Shown here piece by piece: positions 35,997-44,072 of a stretch of 64,000 bases of DNA (the stretch's first letter is position 1; each line of letters starts with the position of its first letter). The notes under the pieces are model-generated. The model did not search any database. It was not told the DNA's origin and was given only the letters and a program-made list of their open reading frames with translations. Made by a program: the position numbers and the translations under genes. Source of the stretch: Streptomyces sp. NBC_01016 (GTDB lineage: Bacteria; Actinomycetota; Actinomycetes; Streptomycetales; Streptomycetaceae); NCBI RefSeq assembly GCF_026341035.1, contig NZ_JAPEOQ010000001.1:992001-1056000 (forward strand), given 5' to 3'.

Positions 35997-36977
35997 TCAG
36001 TACGCAAGGGAACGGTCGACGGCATCGAGCACCCGGTCAAGCCCCGGCAGGTACTCCTCCTCCAGGCGCGCCGGCGGATACGGCGCGTGGTACCCGCCGA
36101 CCCGCAACACGGGCGCCTCCAGGTGGTAGAAGCACCGCTCGCTGATCCGGGCCGCCAGCTCCGCACCGGAGCCGAGGAAGACGGGCGCCTCGTGCACGAT
36201 CACGAGGTGGCGCGTCTTCTCCACCGACTTCTGCACGGCGTCGAAGTCCATCGGCGAGATGGAGCGCAGGTCGAGGACCTCCAGGGACTTGCCCTCCTCC
36301 TCGGCGGCCGCGGCCGCCTCCAGGCAGACCTTCACCATCGGCCCGTACGCGACGAGCGTCAGGTCGCTGCCCTCACGCGCGACGGCGGCCTTGTGCATGT
36401 CGCCGGGCACGGCCTCCGTGTCGACCTCGCCCTTGTCCCAGTAGCGGCGCTTGGGCTCGAAGAAGATCACCGGGTCGTCGCTCTGGATCGCCTGCTGGAG
36501 CATCCAGTACGCGTCACTGGAGTTCGAGGGCGAGACGACCTTCAGGCCCGGCACATGCGCGAACAGCACCTCGGGCGACTCGCTGTGGTGCTCGACCGCG
36601 CCGATGCCGCCGCCGTACGGGATGCGGATGACGACCGGCGTCTTGACCTTGCCGAGCGCGCGGGCGTGCATCTTCGCGAGCTGCGTGACGATCTGGTCGT
36701 ACGCGGGGAAGACGAAACCGTCGAACTGGATCTCCACGACGGGCCGGTAGCCGCGCAGCGCGAGGCCGATCGCGGTGCCGACGATGCCGGACTCGGCGAG
36801 CGGGGTGTCGATGACCCGGTCCTCGCCGAAGTCCTTCTGCAGGCCGTCGGTGACGCGGAAGACGCCGCCCAGCTTGCCGACGTCCTCGCCCATGACGAGG
36901 ACCTTCGGGTCATTGTCGAGCGCGGTGCGCAGCGACTCGTTGATCGCCTTGGCGATCGGAAGCTTCTGTACAGCCAT
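35997..36977 (-). CDS. bkdB: Branched-chain 2-oxoacid dehydrogenase E1 beta (cluster 1)
   Basis: 326 residues, the usual length. Transketolase-like pyrimidine-binding domain (VLVMGEDVGKLGGVFRVTDGL, RIPYGGGIGAVEHHSES) and the C-terminal transketolase domain (LEVLDLRSISPMDFDAVQKSVEKT). It pairs with E1 alpha to decarboxylate 2-oxo acids of Val, Leu and Ile using thiamine diphosphate. It lies between bkdA (5-base gap) and bkdC (14-base gap), so it is co-transcribed. Confidence 0.95.
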   Translation of the reverse strand: MAVQKLPIAKAINESLRTALDNDPKVLVMGEDVGKLGGVFRVTDGLQKDFGEDRVIDTPLAESGIVGTAIGLALRGYRPVVEIQFDGFVFPAYDQIVTQLAKMHARALGKVKTPVVIRIPYGGGIGAVEHHSESPEVLFAHVPGLKVVSPSNSSDAYWMLQQAIQSDDPVIFFEPKRRYWDKGEVDTEAVPGDMHKAAVAREGSDLTLVAYGPMVKVCLEAAAAAEEEGKSLEVLDLRSISPMDFDAVQKSVEKTRHLVIVHEAPVFLGSGAELAARISERCFYHLEAPVLRVGGYHAPYPPARLEEEYLPGLDRVLDAVDRSLAY

Positions 36978-36982
36978 GACCG

Positions 36983-38224
36983 TCAGGCCTCCCCATCCGC
37001 GAACGACGCCTGGTAGGCGGCGAATTGTGCGCGCTCCTCATCGACGAGCGCGTGCCCGTCCGCGTACACGTTCTCGAAGATCGCCATGAGGTCCGGGTCC
37101 GGCATGGCCCGTACGACATCGCGTACTCGCTTGCCCAACGTCTCGCTCTCGGCGTCGAGTTCCGCGAAAAATCCCTCATCCGTGTCGGTTTGGGACTCCA
37201 GGTACGCGCGCAGGCGCAGGATCGGGTCCTTCGCCTCCCAGGACACGCGCTCGTCGTCGGACCGGTACTTCGACGGGTCGTCGGAGGTGGTGTGCGCGCC
37301 CATGCGGTACGTGAACGCCTCGATCAGCGCCGGTCCCTCGCCCTGGCGGGCCCGGTCGAGGGCCCAGCGCGTCACGGCGAGGCAGGCCAGCACGTCGTTG
37401 CCGTCGACGCGCACGCCGGGGAAGCCGAAGCCCTGCGCGCGCTGGTACAGCGGCACACGCATCTGGCGCTCGGTGGGCTCGGAGATCGCCCACTGGTTGT
37501 TCTGGCAGAAGAACACCACGGGGGCGTTGTAGACGGCCCCGAAGTTGAAGGCCTCCAGGACGTCGCCCTGGCTGCTCGCGCCGTCACCGAAGTACGCGAT
37601 CACCGCGCTGTCCGCGCCGTCCTTGGCGACGCCCATCGCGTAGCCGGTGGCGTGCAGCGTCTGCGAGCCGATGACGATCGTGTACAGGTGGAAGTTGTTG
37701 CTGTTCGGGTCCCAGCCGCCGTGGTTCACGCCGCGGAACATGCCGAGCAGGTTCGTCGGGTCGACCCCGCGGCACCAGGCGACGCCGTGCTCGCGATAGG
37801 TCGGGAAGACGTAGTCGTCCTCTCGGGTGGCCCGCCCAGAACCGATCTGGGCCGCCTCCTGCCCGAGCAGCGACGCCCACAGGCCCAGCTCGCCCTGGCG
37901 CTGAAGCGCGGTGGCCTCGGCGTCGAAGCGGCGGGTGAGGACCATGTCGCGGTACAGGGCGCGCAGCTCGTCGTCCGTGATGTCGGCGACGTACCGGTCG
38001 TACTCGGCGTTCTTGACCCGCTTGCCCTCAGGGGTCAGCAGCTGCACCAGGTCGCTCTGCGGCGCTCCGGCCTTGGCCGGCGTCTTCGCAGGCGCCTTGG
38101 CCGCGGTGGTCTTCGCGGGCGTCTTGCCGGGGGACTTCTTCGCAGACTTCTTCGCAGCGGTCCGCTTGCGCGGCGGCTGTGCCTTCTGCGCTGCGGCAGT
38201 GCTGTCCGCACTGTCTACGGTCAC
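36983..38224 (-). CDS. bkdA: Branched-chain 2-oxoacid dehydrogenase E1 alpha (cluster 1)
   Basis: 413 residues from GTG 38224 (VTVDSADSTAAAQKAQ), which has GGAGGA upstream; the longer ORF runs through the promoter. Thiamine diphosphate motif GDG...NN in YFGDGASSQGDVLEAF ... FFCQNNQWAIS. The first ~60 residues are an unusual Lys/Ala/Pro-rich stretch (KRTAAKKSAKKSPGKTPAK), histone-H1-like and not needed for catalysis. First gene of the operon, divergent from the response regulator gene. Confidence 0.92.
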   Translation of the reverse strand: MTVDSADSTAAAQKAQPPRKRTAAKKSAKKSPGKTPAKTTAAKAPAKTPAKAGAPQSDLVQLLTPEGKRVKNAEYDRYVADITDDELRALYRDMVLTRRFDAEATALQRQGELGLWASLLGQEAAQIGSGRATREDDYVFPTYREHGVAWCRGVDPTNLLGMFRGVNHGGWDPNSNNFHLYTIVIGSQTLHATGYAMGVAKDGADSAVIAYFGDGASSQGDVLEAFNFGAVYNAPVVFFCQNNQWAISEPTERQMRVPLYQRAQGFGFPGVRVDGNDVLACLAVTRWALDRARQGEGPALIEAFTYRMGAHTTSDDPSKYRSDDERVSWEAKDPILRLRAYLESQTDTDEGFFAELDAESETLGKRVRDVVRAMPDPDLMAIFENVYADGHALVDEERAQFAAYQASFADGEA

Positions 38225-38605
38225 GTGTGCTCCTCCGTCGGTCCGGCCCCGGGATTGCCGGATGGCCAGTCGGCTCGGCTCGCCTGATCCGTCCACGCAC
38301 GGGGTGGGTGCGAGGCGCCGGCAACAGGCGTGACAAGTGCTCCGGCAAACACCCTTCACCCAGCACGTTACCCAGTGGGTCACACATCTGCGAAACCCCA
38401 TCTGACCTGCGATTTTGCTTGGATTTCCAAGTAAGTGGTTGGTTGGATTTCCTAGTATCGCGAGGGAAGACGAAGCGTCGCAGGTCACAGCTGTGCGACG
38501 GGTCCTGGATCTCAGCCTGGCAGGGGGCCGGAACACCGGCACGTTATCCCGGTCACCCCACGGTCATCTAGGGCGCGGCCAAGGTTCGTATGTGAGACTG
38601 ATGCC
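38225..38605. promoter_or_regulatory. Divergent bkd / response regulator control region
   Basis: 381 bases without a gene. It contains GTTACCCAGTGGGTCAC (38367-38383, inner arms ACCCA/TGGGT) and a perfect palindrome CTTGGA-TT-TCCAAG (38418-38431). The core of the latter, TTGGATTTCC, is repeated directly 24 bases later at 38443-38452 next to a TAGTAT -10-like hexamer (38453-38458). The AT-rich 38405-38460 segment stands out from its surroundings and is the probable promoter/operator core. Confidence 0.55.
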
Positions 38606-39262
38606 GTGCGCGAAGACGGAAAAATCCACGTATTTCTGCTCGACGACCATGAAGTGGTCCGCCGCGGCGTCCACGAGCTGCTGTCCGTAGAGGACGACAT
38701 CGAGGTGGTCGGAGAGGCCGGAACGGCCGCCGACGCCCTGGTGCGCATCCCCGCGACCCGGCCCGACGTGGCGGTGCTCGACGTGCGCCTGCCGGACGGC
38801 AGCGGGGTGGAGGTGTGCCGGGAGATCCGCTCCCAGGACGAGTCGGTCAAGTGCCTGATGCTGACGTCGTTCGCGGACGACGAGGCGCTCTTCGACGCGA
38901 TCATGGCCGGCGCCTCCGGATACGTACTGAAGGCGATCCGCGGCAATGAGCTGCTCACCGCCGTACGGGACGTCGCCGCCGGCAAGTCGCTGCTCGACCC
39001 GGTCGCCACGGCCCGCGTCCTGGAGCGGCTGCGCGACGGCGGCCGCAAGGGTGACGACAAGCTCTCCGGCCTCACCGACCAGGAGCGCAAGATCCTCGAC
39101 CTGATCGGTGAGGGCCTGACGAACCGGGTCATCGGCGAGCGTCTGCACCTCGCCGAGAAGACGATCAAGAACTACGTGTCCAGCCTGCTGTCGAAGCTCG
39201 GCATGGAGCGCCGCTCCCAGGCGGCCGCGTACGTGGCCCGTATGCAGGCCGAGAAGCACTGA
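38606..39262 (+). CDS. Orphan NarL-family response regulator (DevR/DosR-like)
   Basis: 218 residues from GTG 38606. Receiver domain with phospho-acceptor Asp59 ([13 protein letters not shown]) and conserved Lys in YVLKAIRG. LuxR helix-turn-helix ([48 protein letters not shown]), closest in feel to the DevR/DosR group. No kinase gene is adjacent. The S. coelicolor counterpart next to bkd genes has been described as an orphan regulator cross-talking with a distant kinase (from memory). No clear Shine-Dalgarno is seen and a TATGTG lies just upstream, so the mRNA may be nearly leaderless. Confidence 0.9.
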   Translation: MREDGKIHVFLLDDHEVVRRGVHELLSVEDDIEVVGEAGTAADALVRIPATRPDVAVLDVRLPDGSGVEVCREIRSQDESVKCLMLTSFADDEALFDAIMAGASGYVLKAIRGNELLTAVRDVAAGKSLLDPVATARVLERLRDGGRKGDDKLSGLTDQERKILDLIGEGLTNRVIGERLHLAEKTIKNYVSSLLSKLGMERRSQAAAYVARMQAEKH

Positions 39263-39372
39263 CGGCTCCCCCGTCCCCCTCCCGGGATGCCCGCCCGCAC
39301 AGGACCTAGGTCACGCGTCCTGGGGGCGGGCTCCTCTGGTTTACGGATGAGCCTGCGGCGCAGAGTGGTGAC

Positions 39373-39852
39373 ATGCCCTCCGACCCGCAGAAAGACCCGC
39401 AGCAGGCGCCCCCGCAGCCGCCGCAGAAGGCGGCGGCCGGGCGGCAGGACCGGGACCTCGCCTTCGAACTGCTCGCCCGCGTGCCCTACGGCCGCGTCGC
39501 GACCAGCATGCGCGCCCTGCCCTTCCTCGCCTCCACCCGCCACATCGTGGCCGACGGACGGCTTCTGCTGCGCATGCACCGCGGCCTCGGCTACCACGAG
39601 GCGTGCATCGGCAGCGTCGTCGCCTACGGGGCGGACAACCTGGGGCAGGAGCGCCCCGAGGACGCGGGCCAGTGGTCCGTGCAGTGCGTCGGCACCTGCG
39701 AGCAGGTCGAGCCGACCACGGCCGACCTCGAACTCTTCGGTCCCGCCCCGCACTACGCGGACGACGAGCCCTTCGACCCGGTCTACCTGCACGTCGCCCC
39801 GCAGTTCGTGACGGTGCACGAGCTGCGGGGCGGTTCGGCTCAGCGGAGCTGA
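39373..39852 (+). CDS. Pyridoxamine 5'-phosphate oxidase-like (FMN split-barrel) protein
   Basis: 159 residues. Gln/Pro-rich N-terminus (about 1-24), then a flavin-binding split-barrel domain (LLARVPYGRVATSMRALPFLASTRHIVADGRLLLRMHRG, GADNLGQ, VQCVGTCEQVEPT). Family members bind FMN, F420 or haem; the bound cofactor cannot be decided here. It lies 110 bases after the response regulator gene and may be a target of it. The dispersed repeat hairpin at 39858 lies just after it. Confidence 0.8.
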   Translation: MPSDPQKDPQQAPPQPPQKAAAGRQDRDLAFELLARVPYGRVATSMRALPFLASTRHIVADGRLLLRMHRGLGYHEACIGSVVAYGADNLGQERPEDAGQWSVQCVGTCEQVEPTTADLELFGPAPHYADDEPFDPVYLHVAPQFVTVHELRGGSAQRS

Positions 39853-39857
39853 TTCAG

Positions 39858-39881
39858 CGGGGTCCGGGGCGGAGCCCCGTG
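39858..39881 (+). repeat. Intergenic palindromic repeat, copy 4 / terminator
   Basis: 24 bases, exact reverse complement of 31213-31236, forming a GGGGTCCGGGGCGGAGCCCC hairpin between the convergent PPOX and kinase genes. Confidence 0.75.
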
Positions 39882-39896
39882 GTGTGGCCGGGCGGA

Positions 39897-41486
39897 CTAC
39901 TCGGCGCTGTCGCCGCCGGTGTCACCACCCGTGTCGCCGCCGGTGTCACCACCGATGATGCCGCCGTCGTCACCACCCGTGCCGCCGTTGCCGTCGTCGG
40001 GCTGCGAGGGCGTCGGAGTCGGGGTCGGCTTGGTCGCCGTCTGCGTCGGCGTCGGGTCCGCGCTGGTCGGGTCGCCCGTCGGCTCGTCGGACTGCGTCGG
40101 CGACGGGTTCGTCGTCGTGGGCTGCTGCGTCGGCGTATAGCCGGTGTCGCCGCCCGTGCTCGTACCCGGCTCCTCGGTCGCGTCGTCAGAGGCGTCGTCC
40201 GAGGCCGTCTCGCTGGGCTCCGAGCTCTTCTCGGACTTCGTAACGCTCGGCGACTTCTTGTCGCTGGGGGTCTTGTCCTTGCCGTCGCCACCGCTGAGCG
40301 CCCAGGCGACACCCACCGCGATCGCGATGACCGCGAGCACGGCGACGATCCACAGCTTGCCGCGGCCGCCTCCCTTGCCCCCGTTCCCGTCGAAGCCGCC
40401 GTCGTCGCCGCCCGGCGGGCGCAGCATCGGCTGCTGGGCCGTGCCGGAGTCGCCGGGGTGCTGCATCGCCGTGGTGGCTGCGACACCCATCGCGGGCGTC
40501 GAGCCGCCCTCGTGGGAGTCGATGGGTCCGGTGTTCCAGGTGCCGGTGTGGCCACCCTGCTCGTACAGCATCTGCAGGCTGTACTGGACGAGCCCGCGCA
40601 TCTCCTCGGCCGTCTGGAACCGGTCGTCCGGGTCCTTGGCGAGCGAGCGCATGACGAGGCCGTTCAGCTCCGGCGGCACCTCGTCCAGGACCTCGGACGG
40701 CAGCACGGGGGTGTCCTGGACATGCTGGTAGACCACGGACAGCGGGGTCTCACCGGTGAACGGCGGGCGCAGCGCGAGAAGTTCGTAGAGCAGGCAGCCG
40801 ACGGCGTACAGGTCGGAGCGGTGGTCGACGGCCTTGCCGAGGGCCTGCTCGGGCGAGAGGTACTGCGGGGTGCCCATGACCATGCCGGTCTGCGTCATGG
40901 TCGACTGCGCGCCGTGCAGGGCGCGCGCGATGCCGAAGTCCATCACCTTCACCGCGCCGGTGTTGGTGATGATCACGTTCGCGGGCTTGATGTCGCGGTG
41001 CACGATGCCGTGCTGGTGCGAATAGGCGAGCGCTTCCAGGACACCCGAGACGATGATCAGGGCCTGTTCGGCACCCGGAGCCTCCGCGCTGAGCAGGAGG
41101 TCGCGGATGGTGCGGCCCTCGACCAGCTCCATGACGATGTACGGGACGGTGCTCCCGGCGACGACGTCCTCGCCGGAGTCGTAGACCGCCACGACCGCGT
41201 GGTGGTTGAGCCCCGCGACCGACTGTGCCTCGCGGGTGAAGCGGGCCTTGGAGACCGGGTCCTCGGCGAGATCGGAGCGGAGCAGCTTGACGGCGACCGT
41301 GCGCCCGAGGCGTACGTCCTCGGCCGCGAAGACCTCCGCCATGCCACCCCGGCCGAGTCTGCCGGTCAGTCGATACCGACCGTCCCCGACGAGCCCGCCG
41401 TTACCCCACATCTCCGGCGCATCTGACATACCGCCGCCAGTCGCCTCGGGGTCGGACGGGCCCTGAGCGCGCTGCTGCTGTGCCAT
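39897..41486 (-). CDS. Membrane Ser/Thr protein kinase (PknB-type)
   Basis: 529 residues from ATG 41486 (MAQQQRAQGPSD), preceded by GAGG. Hanks-type kinase domain, about residues 37-305: glycine loop LGRGGMAEVF, Lys67, catalytic HRDIKPAN (Asp165), DFG 183-185, activation segment GTPQYLSPEQ. One membrane helix at about 378-398, then an extracellular Ser/Thr/Pro/Asp-rich tail of about 130 residues ending in GGDTGGD repeats. No PASTA domains, so the sensed signal is unclear. Expressed alone; a PPOX gene converges on it. Confidence 0.92.
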   Translation of the reverse strand: MAQQQRAQGPSDPEATGGGMSDAPEMWGNGGLVGDGRYRLTGRLGRGGMAEVFAAEDVRLGRTVAVKLLRSDLAEDPVSKARFTREAQSVAGLNHHAVVAVYDSGEDVVAGSTVPYIVMELVEGRTIRDLLLSAEAPGAEQALIIVSGVLEALAYSHQHGIVHRDIKPANVIITNTGAVKVMDFGIARALHGAQSTMTQTGMVMGTPQYLSPEQALGKAVDHRSDLYAVGCLLYELLALRPPFTGETPLSVVYQHVQDTPVLPSEVLDEVPPELNGLVMRSLAKDPDDRFQTAEEMRGLVQYSLQMLYEQGGHTGTWNTGPIDSHEGGSTPAMGVAATTAMQHPGDSGTAQQPMLRPPGGDDGGFDGNGGKGGGRGKLWIVAVLAVIAIAVGVAWALSGGDGKDKTPSDKKSPSVTKSEKSSEPSETASDDASDDATEEPGTSTGGDTGYTPTQQPTTTNPSPTQSDEPTGDPTSADPTPTQTATKPTPTPTPSQPDDGNGGTGGDDGGIIGGDTGGDTGGDTGGDSAE

Positions 41487-41834
41487 CAGTCCTCGCCGTC
41501 GTTTCTGTCCGTGCTGCCGGATCCATATCGGAGTACGCGCGGTTGCGAAATACCGACTCCGTCGGGCCACGCTACAGGCATCGGCCATGTCGCTGTTCCG
41601 AGATGGACCGGACATCCAACCCGTTGCCGTGCAGGCCTTGCAAATCGTGAGCAGGATATTTGTAGGCGGCCGATGACGAATTCGTGATCACTTGGGGCGA
41701 TCGGCATCTGTCGTCCGGTGGCCAAGTTCACGCATACGTAGGGGCCCGTCTTGAAGACGGGCCCCTACGTATGTGCACCTGTGTACTTGTTGACCTGGAG
41801 GTTGACCTGTCCGCCGGCCTACCTGTCCGCCGAC
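41487..41834. other. Intergenic region kinase / bpa
   Basis: 348 bases without a gene. It holds the bpa terminator (41733-41773) and the AT-richer kinase promoter zone, which includes the 10-bp palindrome ACGAATTCGT (41676-41685). Confidence 0.5.
41733..41773 (-). terminator. Strong terminator after bpa
   Basis: Near-perfect palindrome: CATACGTAGGGGCCCGTC and its exact complement around TTGAA, an 18-bp stem. It lies 62 bases past the bpa stop. Confidence 0.85.
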
Positions 41835-42380
41835 CTAGAGGTACGGGCCGCCCGAGCGGCCGCCCGCGCGCGGGTCCTCGTCCTCTTCCTCGCCGCCGCC
41901 GACGCCGGGCGGCAGGGCCCGGCGCATCTGCTCGAGCTGGGCGCGCGCCGCCATCTGCTGGGCGAACAACGTCGTCTGGATCCCGTGGAAGAGCCCCTCG
42001 AGCCAGCCCACCAGCTGGGCCTGCGCGATGCGCAGCTCGGCGTCGCTCGGGGTCGCCTCCTCCGTGAAGGGCAGGGAGAGCCGCTCCAGTTCCTCGACAA
42101 GTTCGGGGGCGAGACCGTCCTCGAGCTCCTTGACCGAACTGGAATGGATCTCCTTGAGGCGCTGCCGGCTCGCTTCGTCGAGGGGAGCCGCGCGCACTTC
42201 TTCGAGCAGCTGCTTGATCATGCTGCCGATGCGCATCACCTTGGCGGGCTGTTCCACCATGTCGGTCACCGGGATCTCGCGGGACTCGTCGCCGCCACCG
42301 CCGCCAAGCGCCATGCCGTCCTGGCCCACGACCAGGACCTGCGGGTTCTCCGGCGACTGTTCGTTCCTCGGCATCTCCAT
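41835..42380 (-). CDS. bpa: Bacterial proteasome activator (Bpa/PafE family)
   Basis: 181 residues from MEMPRNEQSPENPQ at 42380 (or 42374). Matches the DUF2587/Bpa family: IGSMIKQLLEEVRAAPLDEASRQRLKEIH and FTEEATPSDAELRIAQAQLVGWLEGLFHGIQTTLFAQQMAARAQLEQMR form the four-helix bundle. The C-terminus is GGPYL, like the GQYL tail by which M. tuberculosis Bpa docks on the 20S proteasome alpha ring. It makes an ATP-independent dodecameric ring that opens the proteasome for damaged or unfolded proteins. The proteasome genes are not in this window. Confidence 0.9.
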   Translation of the reverse strand: MEMPRNEQSPENPQVLVVGQDGMALGGGGGDESREIPVTDMVEQPAKVMRIGSMIKQLLEEVRAAPLDEASRQRLKEIHSSSVKELEDGLAPELVEELERLSLPFTEEATPSDAELRIAQAQLVGWLEGLFHGIQTTLFAQQMAARAQLEQMRRALPPGVGGGEEEDEDPRAGGRSGGPYL

Positions 42381-42541
42381 GCCGCCATTCTCTCGTACGT
42401 CGCTGTCACATCTCGGTGGTGCCCCCGTTCGGAGCTGATCCACCATGCCGGGCGGGACGAAATCCGGCGTGCCTGTTTTTTCCCGCTATGTGAGGCTTAG
42501 CGCAGGCATCTGGACGAACCGGGAGCGGAAGGGGGCTGGGA

Positions 42542-43021
42542 ATGCGACGGCTTCGGTGGGTGGCCGGGCTTCTCTTCTCCGCGCTGCTGTTCCTGGCGGC
42601 GCCCGTGTCCCTGTCGTACGCCGCCGGGTCCTCTTCGTACGTCGCCGGATCCTCGTCTTACGCTGCCGGGTCCTCTTCGTACGCCGTCGAGGCTCGCTCG
42701 GGCGCCGCCGGGCCCCATGCGTACGTCGCCGAGCCCTCGCCGCACGGGTCCCTCGCGGGGAGCCGTGCGGGGGTGGGCCGGATCCCGCCGGGGCGCGAGC
42801 TGCCCATGCCGGACACCACCGGGGCCGTGCTGCCCCCGGCTCCCACCGAGCCGCCGCCCGCCGTGTCGCAGGAGCCGCGCCCCGAGCGGCCCACCGCCCC
42901 CGAAGGGCAGGCCGTCGGCGAGCCCGGGACCGGGCCCTTGGTGAACGTGCTGCCGCTGGGGGCAGGGCTGCTGCTCACCGGGCTCGGCCTCGGGTTCCTG
43001 GCGCTGCGGCTGCGCCGGTGA
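42542..43021 (+). CDS. Small secreted, membrane-anchored protein with Ser/Tyr repeats
   Basis: 159 residues, not a family I recognise. Signal peptide (RRLRWVAGLLFSALLFLAAP, to about residue 27), then about three tandem AGSSSY(V/A) units, a Pro/Glu-rich stretch (PPAPTEPPPAVSQEPRPERP) and a C-terminal membrane helix (about 135-155, VLPLGAGLLLTGLGLGFLALRL) ending in Arg. The layout is that of a surface protein anchored at its C-terminus, without an LPxTG motif. It converges on the quinone oxidoreductase gene, with 10 bases between stops. Confidence 0.7.
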   Translation: MRRLRWVAGLLFSALLFLAAPVSLSYAAGSSSYVAGSSSYAAGSSSYAVEARSGAAGPHAYVAEPSPHGSLAGSRAGVGRIPPGRELPMPDTTGAVLPPAPTEPPPAVSQEPRPERPTAPEGQAVGEPGTGPLVNVLPLGAGLLLTGLGLGFLALRLRR

Positions 43022-43031
43022 CGCCTGCCGG

Positions 43032-44012
43032 CTACTGGTTGGTGAGCAGGACCTTGCCGATGTGACCCGACTCCTCCAGGACCCGGTGGCCCTGCGCGGC
43101 GTCGCTCATCGGAAGCGTCCGGTCCACGATCGGCCGCACATGGCCGCCCTCGACCAGCGGCCACACGTGCTCGCGCACGGCCGCGACGACCGCCGCCTTC
43201 TCGGTCAGCGGGCGGGCCCGCAGCGTGGTCGCGGTGATGGCGCCGCGCTTGCCGAGCAGCGTGGCGATGTTCAGCTCGCCCTTCACTCCGCCCTGCATGC
43301 CGATGATGGCGAGCCGGCCGCTGGTGGCGAGGGCGTCGACGTTCCGGTTCAGGTACTTGGCGCCCATGTTGTCGAGGATGACGTCGGCGCCCGCCCCGCC
43401 CGTGGCGTTCTTGATCTCTTCCACGAAGTCCTGCTCGCGGTAGTTGATCAGGATGTCCGCGCCGAGCTCCCCGCAGAAGTCGAGCTTCTCCTTGGTTCCG
43501 GCCGTGACCGCCACCTTGGCGCCGACCGCCTTCGCGAGCTGGATCGCCATGGTGCCGATGCCGCTGGAGCCGCCGTGCACGAGGAAGGTCTCGCCGGGCC
43601 GCAGGTTGGCGATCATGAAGACGTTGGACCAGACGGTGCAGGTCACCTCGGGCAGCGCGGCGGCCGTGGCCAGGTCGAGGCCCCCCGGCACCGGGAGGAG
43701 CTGCCCCGCGGGGACGACGACCTTCTCGGCGTACCCGCCGCCCACGAGCAGCGCGCACACCTCGTCGCCTACCGACCAGCCGGAGACGCCGGTGCCGAGC
43801 TCGACGATCCGGCCGGAGCACTCCAGGCCGGGATAGGGGGAGGTGCCGGGCGGCGGGCTGTAGAAGCCCTGCCGCTGGAGCAGATCGGCGCGGTTGACGG
43901 CGCTGGAGACCACCTCGACCAGGACCTCGCCCTCGCCGGGTACGGGGTCGGGGACCTCCGTCCAGACGAGCGCCTCGGGTCCGCCGGGTTCCGTGATCGT
44001 GATCGCATGCAT
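43032..44012 (-). CDS. NAD(P)H:quinone oxidoreductase (zeta-crystallin type MDR)
   Basis: 326 residues. Zinc-free medium-chain dehydrogenase/reductase: N-terminal GroES-like domain (SSAVNRADLLQRQGFYSPPPG, YPGLECSGRIVELG) and a Rossmann domain with nucleotide motif VHGGSSGIGTMAIQLAK. The PIG3/QOR branch reduces quinones, usually with NADPH. MHAITITEPGG at 44012 is the standard start. Confidence 0.92.
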   Translation of the reverse strand: MHAITITEPGGPEALVWTEVPDPVPGEGEVLVEVVSSAVNRADLLQRQGFYSPPPGTSPYPGLECSGRIVELGTGVSGWSVGDEVCALLVGGGYAEKVVVPAGQLLPVPGGLDLATAAALPEVTCTVWSNVFMIANLRPGETFLVHGGSSGIGTMAIQLAKAVGAKVAVTAGTKEKLDFCGELGADILINYREQDFVEEIKNATGGAGADVILDNMGAKYLNRNVDALATSGRLAIIGMQGGVKGELNIATLLGKRGAITATTLRARPLTEKAAVVAAVREHVWPLVEGGHVRPIVDRTLPMSDAAQGHRVLEESGHIGKVLLTNQ

Positions 44013-44072
44013 GGCCGCGAGGCTACTCCCGTGGATCAGCCGCGTGGAGAGGGTCGGCCCGTGCGGAGAGGA

